NCBI GenBank assembly: GCA_963580455.1
Contig: OY756965.1
Location: 2,864,501-2,928,500, forward strand
DNA from: Euonymus europaeus
Taxonomy: Eukaryota; Streptophyta; Magnoliopsida; Celastrales; Celastraceae
DNA length: 64,000 nt
Reading direction: 5' to 3'
Within the stretch, counting starts at the first letter, position 1. Every line of letters starts with the position of its first letter. A model generated the notes under the pieces. The model had not been told where the DNA came from, made no database searches, and worked only from the letters and a program-made list of their open reading frames with translations. This document shows, one piece after another, positions 10,726-22,522 of the stretch. The position numbers and the translations under genes are program-made.

Positions 10726-13700
10726 ATGTCGCAGCAAGGTAAGGTTTTATGGATTTCTAGCAGTTACTGGTTATTGATTAGCATCTCTTTCTTATATTTT
10801 CTTTTGCGTTTTCGGTCTTCGCTTGGGAGACGAATTTAGTGGATTGTTTCAGTTGGGATGCCTGATTCTTCTATCATAATGTCTCTTCGCTTAGAAATGT
10901 GCACTGAGCATTGATCAGCGCCATTATGGATTGCTTTGAATCGTTGTTGCTTTGTGATCTCAGGATATAATATCGATTCTCTCATCCAAGAAGCTCGAAG
11001 CCGATGGCTGAAGCCTGCAGAAGTGCTCTATATCCTACAAAATCACGAGAAGTACCAATTCACTCAGGAGCCTCTTCAAAGGCCAATAAGTATGCTTTGT
11101 GTCTATTTGAGACAGTTTGCTTCTCTCCTTTTGATTTTGATGGGTACATTTTGTGTTGATGGTTTTTTAACATTGTGGACTGAATTCTTCAACAGGTGGA
11201 TCTTTGTTTTTATTTAACAAGAGGATCCTTCGTTTCTTTCGTAGAGACGGTCATAACTGGCGCAAAAAGAAGGATGGAAGAACTGTCGGAGAAGCACACG
11301 AACGACTGAAGGTTTGCTAATGATGGCTATGCCGATATCTCTCTTGGTTTTTTTTATTTTTTAATGAAGAGGCTCTCCGTTTTTTAACTTATGATCGCTT
11401 CATTTGTGTATGAATCATATTGAAAGAATGGATGATAAACTTTTCATTGGTAATCCTATGTATTGATGTAGAACTAAGTGGTCTATAACTTACGGAATTC
11501 ATTCCTTTGTTAGGTTGCAAATTGTGAGGCTATAAATTGCTATTATGCTCATGGAGAAGAGGACTCTAACTTTCAGAGACGTAGCTATTGGATGTTGGAT
11601 CCGTGAGTGCACCCTTATTCCTTCATTCCTTGATATTAGCTATTCTTTCATCTTTGAGCATTTTAAAATAGTACAATGAGATTTTAAAATTGATGTAAGC
11701 GAATTTTCCAGTAAAATAATGATTAAAAAAAATTAATTTCGAGTATGATAAAGAGAGTTCTCAAATTTACCTGGACGACCTCTACTGTAGTTAGTGAGCA
11801 TGTTTCGATGTTTTCTTTTATGTCTTGGAGAGTCATACTTATGCATAGGTTTTCATTGCAGGGATTATGAACACATTGTTCTTGTTCATTATAGAGATAT
11901 AACTGAGGTGAGTTCTCAGAGTATCTTAGCTTTTTCCTTGTGTTTATGCACCATTGTATGTCCATCCCGGTTACTGGACTGAAGGTCTTTAAACCAGAGG
12001 GGCCTCCAGTTGCAAACATTCGTGCAACTCCTTGTAGAGTGTTGGCCCCGGAGTCATTAACTTGTGAAATCTCAATTACAATATTTTTCTTTGGTTTAAA
12101 GCACACAGTCTTATTAATCACATCATAATTCTTCTTGCAACAAAAAATGATAACTCATCCATGACTGTTTTTTAGAACTGTCTAACTCATTTTTGAGTCT
12201 TTGAATAACGGCTAATGATGCCTTTCTAATGGTGTGTAATTTGTAATTTGAGCTAATTTTAGTTGTGCAAATATATCTAGGGAAGGCCTACTCCTGGATC
12301 TGTTACTGTGTTATCAACTGGAGTGTCTTCTACTATCAGTCCAAGCCCAAGGTCGCATACCTACAATTACCCAACGGTCTCCTCTGCAATTAGTGACTTG
12401 CATGAACCATGTCCAGCCTCTGTTGAAGTTAGTTCTGAGATCATCAGTGAGCCTAATGGGGTGGATGATATGGAAAGGTTTGCTGGTTCTGCTGACCTTG
12501 AGGTTTCTTTGAGAAGGCTCAAGGAGCAGTTAAGTTTCAATGAAGAGAGCCTCAAAGAAGTCAGTCCATTTAGTTTTCAGGAAACTGAAATAAATTTCTC
12601 TGAGTGTCTGGAATACGAAAGGTCTTTGACAAAGCAGAATCTCTATGCTGGTTTACCGCCTGAGACAGAAGAATATGCTATTCATGACCAATTTTATGGT
12701 GGACTTGCTGAAATGCAAGATCCTTCAAACAATCTTGTGCTTCTTCAGGATGCAGGTTTGTTCATTATGACAAATGATGTACTGCTTGGAATTTTCAATT
12801 TGCAATTATATGCTTTTATCATTTATAGGCAAGCATTTGGCCTAGTGGTAAGAGTTGCGGGATGCAACATAGATGTCACAAGTTCATTCCTAGAAACAGC
12901 CTCCCCACAAAATATATGGGGGTAAGGTGCGTACATCTTGCCTCTCTACATATTATTGGATCAAGAAGAGTGCTCAGCCTTGAAGAAAGAATTGTAGAGA
13001 ATAATATATTTTCTACCTGCTTACAAAAAACGTATTAAAAATCTTCTTCCTAATTTCTAAATTTGGGGGGAGGTTAAAATGTCAAGAAATTTTATTACCT
13101 TGTGATAGAAGCCCGAGTATTCAAAACCAAAACAAATTGAAACAGTATTAGTTTTTGTCTTTCAATCTTAGACATTTTAACAATTTTTTGGTCTATCACT
13201 TTTAGATGGTGCCTGGTTATATTTTCTTGTAGCCGTGCTATTTTTGCTTTAAATTCCTGTTTTGGTTTTTTCCGTTTTCATACTCCTCTTATGCATTTCC
13301 TTGGTGCCGATTAATAAATTCTCCTTTTTCATTTGAAAGAAAAAATGAGATAAAATTTTGGTGCTTGGTATTGGTGCAGTATCCAGCAGGAATGGATACA
13401 GAAATTAAAACGTGCTGGGACAATAAGTTTTGAACTCTAGGAGAAATGCTTACCCTCCTGTGCACCGACTAACTGAAAGGCTTTGGAATCATGCCTTGAG
13501 GCCCTAATGTTTTGTGGACTAAAAATGTAGGAAAAAATATAACTTTACATGTGGTATAAAGTGCATTGATGCTTTCTATTAATCATGTCTGATTCGATGT
13601 TATTTATTTTTTCCTGAATATAGTTGACATAGGAGAGAAACAAGATAAAGAAAACTAGTGAGTTCTTTTCCTTTTCCCCCCCTTCATGTAGGCAATGCTG

Positions 13701-16700
13701 GTGAACATCCTCATCAATCTCATTCATTTGGCCGTATTGATGAAAGCAAAGAATCTCTTTCTTGGAACGAGCTGCTAGAGACATGTGGGACTTCATCATT
13801 TGCAAAGCTTCAGGTGATAAATTTATGCCAAACAAAAATTTCCGTTTACAGTCTAATTTGTTATATTTGATATGGTCTCGGTCCTCTCTGAGACCTGAGT
13901 ACAGATGTTGGTTGTGGATAATCAACATCAGCATTATTTTCTTAAAAGTGAAGTTTGTTTTGCTTGCAAAAGGATGAGCAGCTATCTTCTTCAAGGAGGG
14001 AATTAGCCGATGTGCAAGAGCACTCTCATTGGCCAAACGTCAATGGAGCAACTGATAGAAACTGTATGGTTTCCCCTTTTGTTGATGATAATTTGACACC
14101 CACTTTGAGCGTCTAATAAGATTTTGCTTTGTCGTTCTCCTGCACTTACAGCTTCTCTGTTGCTTCCTCAAGAAGAAGAAAATATCATGATTCATGCACT
14201 TTCTTCCATAATAGAAAACTGTGAAACTAGTTCTGACTACAATGCAATGCTTTTTGACGAAGGCAATATGCCTCCTGAAGCAGCTTCAAGAGTTACTATT
14301 GCACAAAAGCAGAGATTTACAATCCAGGCTATATCACCAGAGTGGGGTTACAGCAATGAGACTACAAAGGTGTGCGCTGTAAAATTATCTCTTTTCATTT
14401 ATCGAGATTGTATTGCTCCCACTAGTACTCTAGTAGCATACTGGTTGAGTATTCATTTATTGAGATGGTATTATTTTCCCAGAATTGGCTTTCTCGAGAA
14501 CAATCTGACTGATAGAATTTAAGTATTTGCTTATAATGTACATTATTTATGTAAACACATTGAAAGACTTTTCCTCTATTTATGCTGCTAGGTCTGCTGT
14601 ATACTTGGAGGACCTAGATAGTCAGTTTGAAATATCCTCTTAATCTTAGGTTGTCCCTGGACGCACTAGTAAAGAAGAGCAAATAATGAACTCAATTTCA
14701 CTGGTAGTGGTAGTACATAATAATCGCTCATTCAGTCTTCTGTCAATGATAATCTATCAACCCCCCTCCCTGATGGACTTAAGCTAATGGGAATCAGTTG
14801 TCACGCATTTTAAATTTTGAAATTTAAGAATTTTTTATGTTCAAAGTTTGGGCTGAACTTAGTTGATGCAGGTCATTGTTGTTGGGTCTTTTCTATGTGA
14901 TCCGGCAGAATCGACATGGACATGTATGTTTGGTGACATCGAAGTTCCTATTCAGATCATTCAGGATGGTGTTGTCCGCTGCGAAGCTCCTCCTCATCCT
15001 ACTGGCAAGGTCACTTTGTGCATTACCACTGGAAATCAAGAATCCTGCAGTGAACTTAGAGATTTCGAGTACCGGGATAAGAATAGTAGTTGCACTCATT
15101 GTGATTGCTCTCAGACAGAAGCTACAAAGAGTCCAGAAGAGCTTTTGTTGCTTGTCAGATTTGTGCAGATGCTTCTGTCTGATTCATCAAAGCAGAACAT
15201 AGACAGTTTGGAGCCGTTCAAACATGGAGAGTTGAAAAGTGACAATGATATATGGGGTCATATTATAGAGGCTTTGCTGTTTGGAAATGGAACCACATCT
15301 GGTACTGTTGATTGGCTTATGCAAGAACTACTGAAGGACAAGTTGCCACAGTGGCTGGCTTCCAGAACCCAGGAAGGATGTGAACAGGAAGCCCGTCTCT
15401 TGTCCAAGAATGAGCAAGGAATAATACACATGGTTGCAGGGTTGGGTTACGAATGGGCATTGAACCCTATTCTCAGTCATGGAGTCTGCGTAGATTTCCG
15501 AGACATAAAAGGATGGACTGGTCTCCATTGGGCCGCACGCTTTGGAAGGTATGTAAAAATCTAAGACACTTAATGGTTCTGTTCTTATTTGTTGTAACTT
15601 GTAACCTCTAGCTATAATTAGGAAGATTGCTTAGTTCAAACTAAAAGCTAAGAAGAATTGGTTATTAACCTGTACGCTCTATTGTACTGACATTATGCGA
15701 TAGGGAAAAAATGGTTGCTGCCTTGATAGCTTCTGGTGCATCTGCTGGGGCTGTGACGGATCCAACTTCACAGGATCCAACGGGTAAAACTCCAGCATCA
15801 ATTGCTGCAATTAATAATCACAAAGGACTTGCTGGTTATCTTTCAGAGGTGGCTCTGACTAGCCATCTTTCATCCCTCACCTTGGAAGAAAGTGAACTTT
15901 CTAAAGGTCCTGCAGAAGTTGACGCAGAAATGACTGTAAATAATGTCTCAACGTGGTATCTTGGTGCCAGCGAGGATGAAATTTCACGTAAAGATACTTT
16001 GGCTGCAGTTCGGAATGCAACTCAGGCTGCTTCGCGTATACAAGCTGCTTTCCGTGTACATTCTTTCCGAAGACGACAACAAAGGATTGCTGCTGAAAGC
16101 ATAGATGTGTATGGTATTAAGGAGAGTGACATTCAAGGGCTTGCAGCCATGTCAAAACTAACCTTTGGTAATGCACGTGATTACAACTCCGCTGCTTTAT
16201 CCATTCAAAAGAACTATCGTGGTTCGCAAGGTCGTAAAAAATTTCTGGCATTGCGCCAGAAAGTTGTGAAGATACAGGTACTCTGTTTGACTTGAGAGTT
16301 ATCCATTTTAATTTGTCCTGCTAGAAGTGCAATTTGTTTCTTTCAAAACCTCGGCCAGTTTGTATGAGGCCAGAGACTTGGGGCTTGTGACAGGATCTAA
16401 AGGCTGTTCTGAGACCTCTGGAACTCATCTTTTTTTGCAGGCTCATGTGAGAGGCTATCGGGCTAGGGAGCAATACAAGGTAATCTGTTGGGCTGTTAGA
16501 GTTTTAGATAAGGTTGTCCTGCGATGGCGACGAAAAGGAGTTGGTTTGCGAGGTTTTCAGAATGAGACAGAGTTCATTGATGAGAGTGAAGACTATGAAG
16601 ACATTATCAAGGTGTTTCGCAAGCAGAAAGTGGATGCAGTTATAGACATAGCTGTCTCACGTGTGTTATCCATGGTTGAATCTCCCGACGCACGTCAACA

Positions 16701-17172
16701 ATATAGTCGGATTCTAGAGAGATACCGCCAAGCCAAGGTTAGTTGACTACAAACTCTTCTATGGTATTAACTGTGCAAACCTACAGGGAAAGAAAGGAAA
16801 GAATTAAAGACTTGATTGTGATTTCAATGTACATATACTATAAACAATTCAAGCTAATTTGGCTTACTTTGAGGTGGCTTGCCACCCATTTTAGTTCAAA
16901 AACAGGGTTTATGGTAACTCCGAATTTCAATGGAGTGTGGAATTGTTTGAAGAAACCCTGACCTTCATCCCATGTGATTCGCTTGCCATGATGGAAAAGC
17001 AAGTTGATTATGGATTTTCGGTTTTTGTTTTTGGTTTGTTCAGCTCAGTGGGTCTGTCTTCCATTTACTTTACTTAAAACCATTTTTGCAGGCAGAACTT
17101 GATAACACAGCAGCATCGACTTCTCGGACATGGAGTAAGATGACGGATGAAGTTGATGATCAAATTCTATGA
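10726..17172 (+). CDS. CAMTA4: calmodulin-binding transcription activator, CAMTA4 type
   Basis: Thirteen coding exons: 10726-10738, 10964-11089, 11196-11311, 11514-11602, 11862-11907, 12281-12755, 13692-13813, 13973-14063, 14152-14369, 14872-15548, 15704-16277, 16441-16737, 17092-17172. They splice in phase to 974 aa. Order of domains: CG-1 DNA-binding domain (about 9-127, including YWMLDP and HIVLVHYRDI); acidic, Ser-rich middle; TIG/IPT domain (about 415-505, starting ISPEWGYSNETTKV); ankyrin region (about 645-710); IQ motifs near 769-785, 822-840 and 846-863; then the CaM-binding helix (about 864-890, WAVRVLDKVVLRWRRK). CAMTAs bind CGCG-core promoters in the nucleus and couple Ca2+/calmodulin to stress transcription. 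CAMTA4 is chosen over the other CAMTAs from the SHFRK-like IQ region and the C-terminal KVFRKQKVD stretch. The last exon ends earlier (DDQIL) than I recall for Arabidopsis CAMTA4. The tiny first exon (13 bases) is easily missed by gene finders. Confidence 0.92.
12829..12960 (+). mobile_element. tRNA-derived SINE in CAMTA4 intron 6
   Basis: An exact pol III box A (TGGCCTAGTGG, 12838-12848) is followed 32 bases later by a box B-like AGTTCATTCC (12881-12890, one base short of consensus). Then comes the plant SINE body signature GAAACAGCCTC...GGTAAGG.GCGTACAT that I associate with the Au/TS-type SINEs. It lies in sense within the intron between the exons ending 12755 and starting 13692. The exon 6 reading frame runs through the intron and through part of the SINE without a stop up to 12923, so intron retention here would give a truncated CAMTA lacking TIG, ankyrin and IQ regions. 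Confidence 0.7.
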
Positions 17173-17759
17173 CAACTGGGTTCTTTTTCTTGTGTTCTCT
17201 GAATCTAGCACCTCTACTTTTCAAATTGAATACATCTTAACCAAATGTTCGATTTAATATTTGTCTAGTGTCTACAGGCAACAATAATTGCATGTCATTT
17301 GTGTTTCTTAACGAATCAGATCAGTGTCTCGAGTGACGATTTTCAACACCTAGTTGCATTGCCCTCTCTGTTGATTAGCTCCTTTTTGTCCAAACTCGTG
17401 AGGCAGAAAGTGGTACCGGTGGCAAAGAAATCAGTAACAGGAGATAAGTCAAAGATATCTCCAACGCATTTAGAAATAAAATGTCTTGAGATGAACTTTC
17501 AGCTTAATTTAAATTATCCAACTCCAATATTCAATCCCTTCAATCAGTGACCAAAGAAGGCATTTTTCACAACGTCAACCAAGCACCACAAAGCAATCCC
17601 CAATATAAGGATAGCACGACGCACAATGAAACAAAGAAAACAATGAACCAAATTCCCAGTTTTCCTTTATAAATGTCTTGGAACTGAACAAAGATGAGCA
17701 AACCGGACAAGATCTGGACATGTTGACCACATATTGCTTGTCCATGGTGCATCTTGTCC
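17173..17759. other. 3' regions of CAMTA4 (+) and NTF2 (-)
   Basis: Non-coding sequence between two convergent stop codons about 590 bases apart. Open frames here are short and without protein character. Confidence 0.4.
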
Positions 17760-20045
17760 TCAAGCATAGTTCAAACGGAATATGTCGTTGAACACGTAAA
17801 AGCTCCCCTGCGGTGTTGGCATCAAATGGAACATCTGATTGCATAAAGCAGGAGAAGAAATTTGGTTACGCAAAATAATAAGCAATTAATATAATACTAG
17901 AAACCAAAGAACGCGGACTTCCAAATATTTCATTAATGCAACAACAGGAAATATGAAAATCATAAGAAAATAAGTCGTACCCACATCACAAAACACTGTA
18001 TAAACTATATTCTAAATTCGCTCCAAAAACTAAAGAGATGGAAAACACTGGGGATGCTCATGTAAAGGGTTTTGGAGGGATTTTAAAAGGAGGGTTGATA
18101 AAGAAATTCTGTTCACCAATTTGAACACAAGTTATAGAGGGGGGTCAGGTTCCATCCTCACTAACCAAGTTTAAGAACTTGGTCAGTTTCATACACCTCC
18201 TCTCTCATGAACAAGGTCCATCGGCTCCACATAAAAAACCCCCAAATCCTTCACTTTAAAACCAGCCCAAACACCACCACCTCATGAACAGACATAACCT
18301 CAGAGATGCCAACTAATCTGAGCTTGTATGGGTGACCAGTTAAAGCAAGCCTCTTCATAAGCTGGCAGAGCCGCAGCATAACGTACAGATAAGAGTTTTT
18401 GCTTCTTTTACCCATCAATTATCACATCACTTCATCCGTGTAAACTTGTCATAAAATTTCCCTCCCAAAAGAACAAGTTCACGAGTACAAAATGCAAATG
18501 CTCATTCTAGCATTTCAGAGAGAAGCGTACAATTAAAAAACTCAATCCCAGGAATGGCTTCAGTCAAAGTACTCATAATGATATTTGAAATTGGCTTATC
18601 GAAAAAATTACCATTCCTGAACATGGTAAACTATTCTTAGTGACAGTTCAAAAAGGATCAAGCACACATTGTTTACTTTTTTCATGACTTTTACATGACA
18701 CATACAGTTTAGCAAATTCACTTTAAAGTGGAAGGAGAAAATTACAGTATGAGAGCAGTCAATAGGTGCATAATGCCATAAGAGTTCAATGGATATGATG
18801 TGATACTTGCAGGGAAAAAGTTTAAAACCAGTGACACCCATCAGAAATGGATTCTCAAAATGAACTTCGAACATGTCTAAATTAGGTGGAGAGTGGCATT
18901 GCTTATAATTTACAGTTTTGTGACAAAACTAAGCACAAGCAATTGAAGATAAGTAACACCAAACTCCATCTTAGATGGTAATGAAGACAATGGGCCAAAA
19001 TGCGTAATGATCAATTAACAGCAAATTTGTTTGAAGTAAAATGCAAGAGCACCCAAAATAGAGGACTGGATTTGATGAGATCTGGTAAGACATCATGCCT
19101 ATATTTTCTAACAACATTAACAAATAAATAAAATACCTAGACATGTGCCTTTCCATGAACACTTGTACTTACTTGGTGAGAGGAAACAATATATATTCCT
19201 AGAAAACTTTCAATAGCAATAGCAACACCCCATTCTTCAACTCATTCCTCCCAATAAAACAAGCATGATCTTCAGCAATTTAAAATAAAAGACCCCAACT
19301 GTTAGGAATTTGATCAAAAAGTTGGATGAGTACTTTTGCTACGAAAGGAATCCCAGTTTTGACCAAACACATTTCTAAATTGATATCTAATTAGGAAGGT
19401 AATTAGTATCATATTTGTAATTTTTGAAAACATCTTGGGAGAGACTCCTACATAGAATAGAACTTGGATATTTGACTCTTCTAGTAAAACATCTGAATAG
19501 GCAAACCAGTACCTCCCATTCCTCGTAAAACATATCAAGCAATCGCTAGACTATTTCGAACTGCAGATCACACAACTGACTTCCCATCGCACCTCAGTCA
19601 CACATTATACGGCAGTAACAATAAATAATCAAATATGCAAGTCGGCTCATCTCAAATTCATAAAAACCAAGAATCATCAAACCTCATACGAGCGCGTGCG
19701 TCTAAACACTTACAAATAATCATGCCGATCAAATGCAAACACAAATACCTGGCTGAACTTGAGCGCGTGCTGCTCCCCGGATAGTTGTAGGTTGCCGGAG
19801 ACGAATACGAGCATACCACCGGCGGGACCAGAAGGCTGGCAGTCGACGGTAGAGATGCTATGCTGGCACTGCTGGAAGGGCAGACTAGTGAGCTTGGCCA
19901 CAATATTTGAAGAACCCTGAATCTTCTGGCCCTCGAAGGAAAGCATCGATCCTTCCTGGTACAGGTTCGCTAGGCCGGCTCGGTTGGCATCGAAAGTCGT
20001 GTAGTAGTGCTCGACGAAAGCCTTGGCCAGTGCGTCCGGATCCAT
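17760..20045 (-). CDS. NTF2: nuclear transport factor 2 (NTF2)
   Basis: Two coding exons, 19749-20045 and 17760-17834, with an intron of 1914 bases (GT/AG on the minus strand). The 123-aa product is a complete NTF2: start MDPDALAKAFVEHYYTTFD, middle LYQEGSMLSFEGQKIQG and STVDCQPSGPAGGMLVFVSG, then from exon 2 MFHLMPTPQGSFYVFNDIF ending RLNYA. NTF2 forms a homodimer that carries RanGDP into the nucleus through FG-nucleoporins, sustaining the Ran gradient. Length and C-terminus match the family exactly. The exon 1 frame continues past the splice site for a dozen codons, which would give a false C-terminus. The coding part of exon 1 is GC-rich compared with its surroundings. The gene lies directly next to the AHK3-type gene, apart from the MULE insertion. 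Confidence 0.95.
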
Positions 20046-20379
20046 CCCTGTTTCGCTCTCTCCTTCTCTTTCTACCTTCTCTGCTTAGAAGTCACGCGAT
20101 GCTCGGAGGGAGCGCAGACGCAGACGCTACCAAATACACAAATCACCGAAGGGAGAGCTGGGTGTAGACGGATGCGATGGGTTTTAATATTATTTTATTT
20201 TAGCGTGATCTAACGGCTGACGCTGAGAGCCGTTTGATCTGCTGTCCTGTACTCTACAATTCCTCTTCTACACATACATCACACGTATTTTATTTACGGG
20301 ATAAACTCAAAAAAGCCGTTTTAATTATTTGCAAAATTCATTATTTAATTTATTTAATTCGCCCCTACCTTTTTGTCAA

Positions 20380-22513
20380 GGGAAAAGTATTCAAAAGGCC
20401 ACTGTACTTTTGTAAATGGGTCGTTTGAGCCCCTGTACTTTATTTTGGATTGTTCAAGCCCTTATACTCCAGAAAGTGGTCCAAGTTAACCCTTCATCAC
20501 TTTTGCCGTCCAAAATTGATGATGTGTCATTCTATTATTTGACTTGGCATATAATTGGCAAAATTAAGAAATGATGTGGTAATTTGTTAGGGCTGACTAG
20601 GATTAGTACTCGGAGAAAATAGGGTTGAAGCATTTGGGTTACAAATTTTCAATTGAAAACGCAAGACAACTCTGGGAGCTTCAAGTGACGAACTCTGGAG
20701 CTTAAGAGAGTGCATCCAGAGGCAGTGAAGGATCTAATGCTTGTGGATCCAAAGTATTGGTGCAAAGCCTTCTTCAGTGCACATTCAAAGTGCGACTCAT
20801 GTGACAACAATTTGTGTGAAGCATTCAATGGAACGATTCTAGAGGCAAGGAGCAAGTCCATTATCTCAATGCTTGAGGAAATACGTCGAGCCATGATGCG
20901 TAGGATCAGAGACAAAAGAATAGGAGTCTCAAAATGGAAGAATGATTGGGGTCCTCTGATTCAAAAGAAGTTGGTAAGCAATGTTAAGGATAGTCACATT
21001 TGGGTATGTGAATGGAATGGAGGTGGGAGTTATAAGGTAAAATGTGGGAGGAGTCAATATGTTGTTCGACTAAGACAAGGTGTATGCACATGCGGTTCAT
21101 GGGAGCTTACTGGGATTCTATGTGCACACGCGATACGTGCAATACATGATGCAGGAGAAAAGGCAGAAGATTACTTGTCTTTGTGGTATAGGACGGACAC
21201 TTATCTAAGAGCTTATCAAAAGCCAATTGAGCCAATAAGAGGAGAGAATATGTGGCCAAAGAGTGAGCAGGATCCTGTGCTACCTCCAAAGCTAAGGAAG
21301 ATGCCTGGGAGACCAAAGAAAAAAAGGAGAAAAGAAATGCATGAAGTCCAAAGAAAAAACAAGTTGCCAAGGGATGGGAGGGCCATGACATGCCATGTAT
21401 GCAAGGGGAAAGGGCACAATGCAAGAAACAAAAAGTGTCCAGGGAGGGTAACATTAAACAACCAAGTTGCTGGCAGCTCAAGTCTTCCTGCAGGTTCAGC
21501 TGCTGCAAGTTCCAACCCATCCGACAGCTCAAGTCTTCCTGCAACTTCAGTTGGTACGAGAGACAAATATGTGAGCCCTTTTCATAAAGAGTGTAGGGCA
21601 AAGTCCAAACCAAAAAAGAGGGTTATGCTTTCTGGACTCGGGTTGTATATCAACCCTGAAACAGGACGTTCCATCCTCAATGTAAGTATTCATCTATGAA
21701 GTCAAATTGTTACTATCTTATATTGCTTAGATCCTAATGACCAACTAATCATCATTTTTTTTTGCTTGTTTTTGTTGTAGCCGGGTACGTCAATGTCAAG
21801 GGTGATTGATCGAGGTAGTTAGAGTTTGAAGACAAGCAAACAACCATCTCAGGGTAGTCATAATTTGAAGACTAGCAAACAACCATCTCAAGGTAGTCAG
21901 AGTTTGAAGACTAGCCAACAACAACCTCAAGATGGTATTGGAGGATCTGGTGGAGCAATTTAAGATGTTACTGTTTTAGTTTTGATTTCTGTCATGGACT
22001 TGTCTTGTTTCTGGATTTCTGGTTTGAATGATTTTGGAGGACTGGAGGACTTATTTATGCTTGTTTTTATTTGGGATTGAATATATGTTTGAAAGGAACA
22101 AAATGGATGCAATGTTTTTTTATTTGAACTAGGGGCTCATTTGACCCATTTTCATAACTTACAGGGGCTCATTTGACCTATTTAATGAAGTACATGGAGG
22201 GTATTGAACTACGAAAATAAGGGATTACAAATTTCTTGAGAAAAATCACAAATGTTTTTGATTTTTTTATGTGACACGTGGCATAAATTGATTGGTGTTT
22301 GGCAGTTGTATGCCATGTCATTTCGAATTAATTTTTAAAAGAAAAACCACATCAGCAGTTAACTGCCACGTAGATGTCGTTATCACGGCAAAGAGGATGA
22401 AGGGCCAACTTGGACCACTTTCTGGAGTATAAGGGCTTGAACAACCCAAAATAAAGTAAGGGGCTCAAACGATCCGTTTGCGAAAGTACAGGGGCCTTTT
22501 GAATACTTTCCCC
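20380..22513 (+). mobile_element. Mutator-like element (MULE), internally deleted
   Basis: An element of about 2.13 kb with long terminal inverted repeats: left about 20380-20511, right about 22383-22513, starting GGGAAA(A)GTATTCAAAAGGCC. It is flanked by a 9-bp target duplication, TTTTGTCAA at 20371-20379 and TTTTGCCAA at 22514-22522 (8/9 identical), the length expected for Mutator elements. Inside is the C-terminal half of a MULE transposase. It sits upstream of NTF2, about 330 bases from its start codon. Loss of the catalytic half and a premature stop make it non-autonomous. Confidence 0.93.
20710..21963 (+). pseudogene. MULE transposase C-terminal half (SWIM finger, zinc knuckle), broken
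   Basis: An open frame at 20710-21699 encodes the C-terminal part of a Mutator-type transposase. It begins inside the protein: the DDE catalytic core upstream is missing and there is no proper ATG. A SWIM zinc finger (CTCGSWELTGILCAH, about 21080-21140) is followed by PGRPKKKRRKE and a zinc-knuckle-like CHVC...GHNARNKKC. A donor at about 21683 and acceptor at 21780 remove an intron. The next exon ends at TAG 21820-21822, but the frame continues sense to TAA 21961-21963 through three copies of a 13-residue S-L-K-T-S-K-Q-P-S-Q type repeat. The TAG therefore most likely replaced a Gln codon. Protein function is lost. Confidence 0.85.
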
Positions 22514-22522
22514 TTTTGCCAA

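Noticed and set aside
11723..12128. 132-codon minus-strand frame over CAMTA4 exon 5 and intron
   Set aside because: Antisense to a supported exon; no protein character. A chance frame in AT-rich intron DNA.
13545..14036. 163-codon minus-strand frame in CAMTA4
   Set aside because: It is the antisense of exons 7 and 8 plus introns, with no domain or sensible composition.
21107..21613. 168-codon minus-strand frame
   Set aside because: Mirror frame of the MULE transposase zinc-knuckle region; the plus-strand protein explains it.
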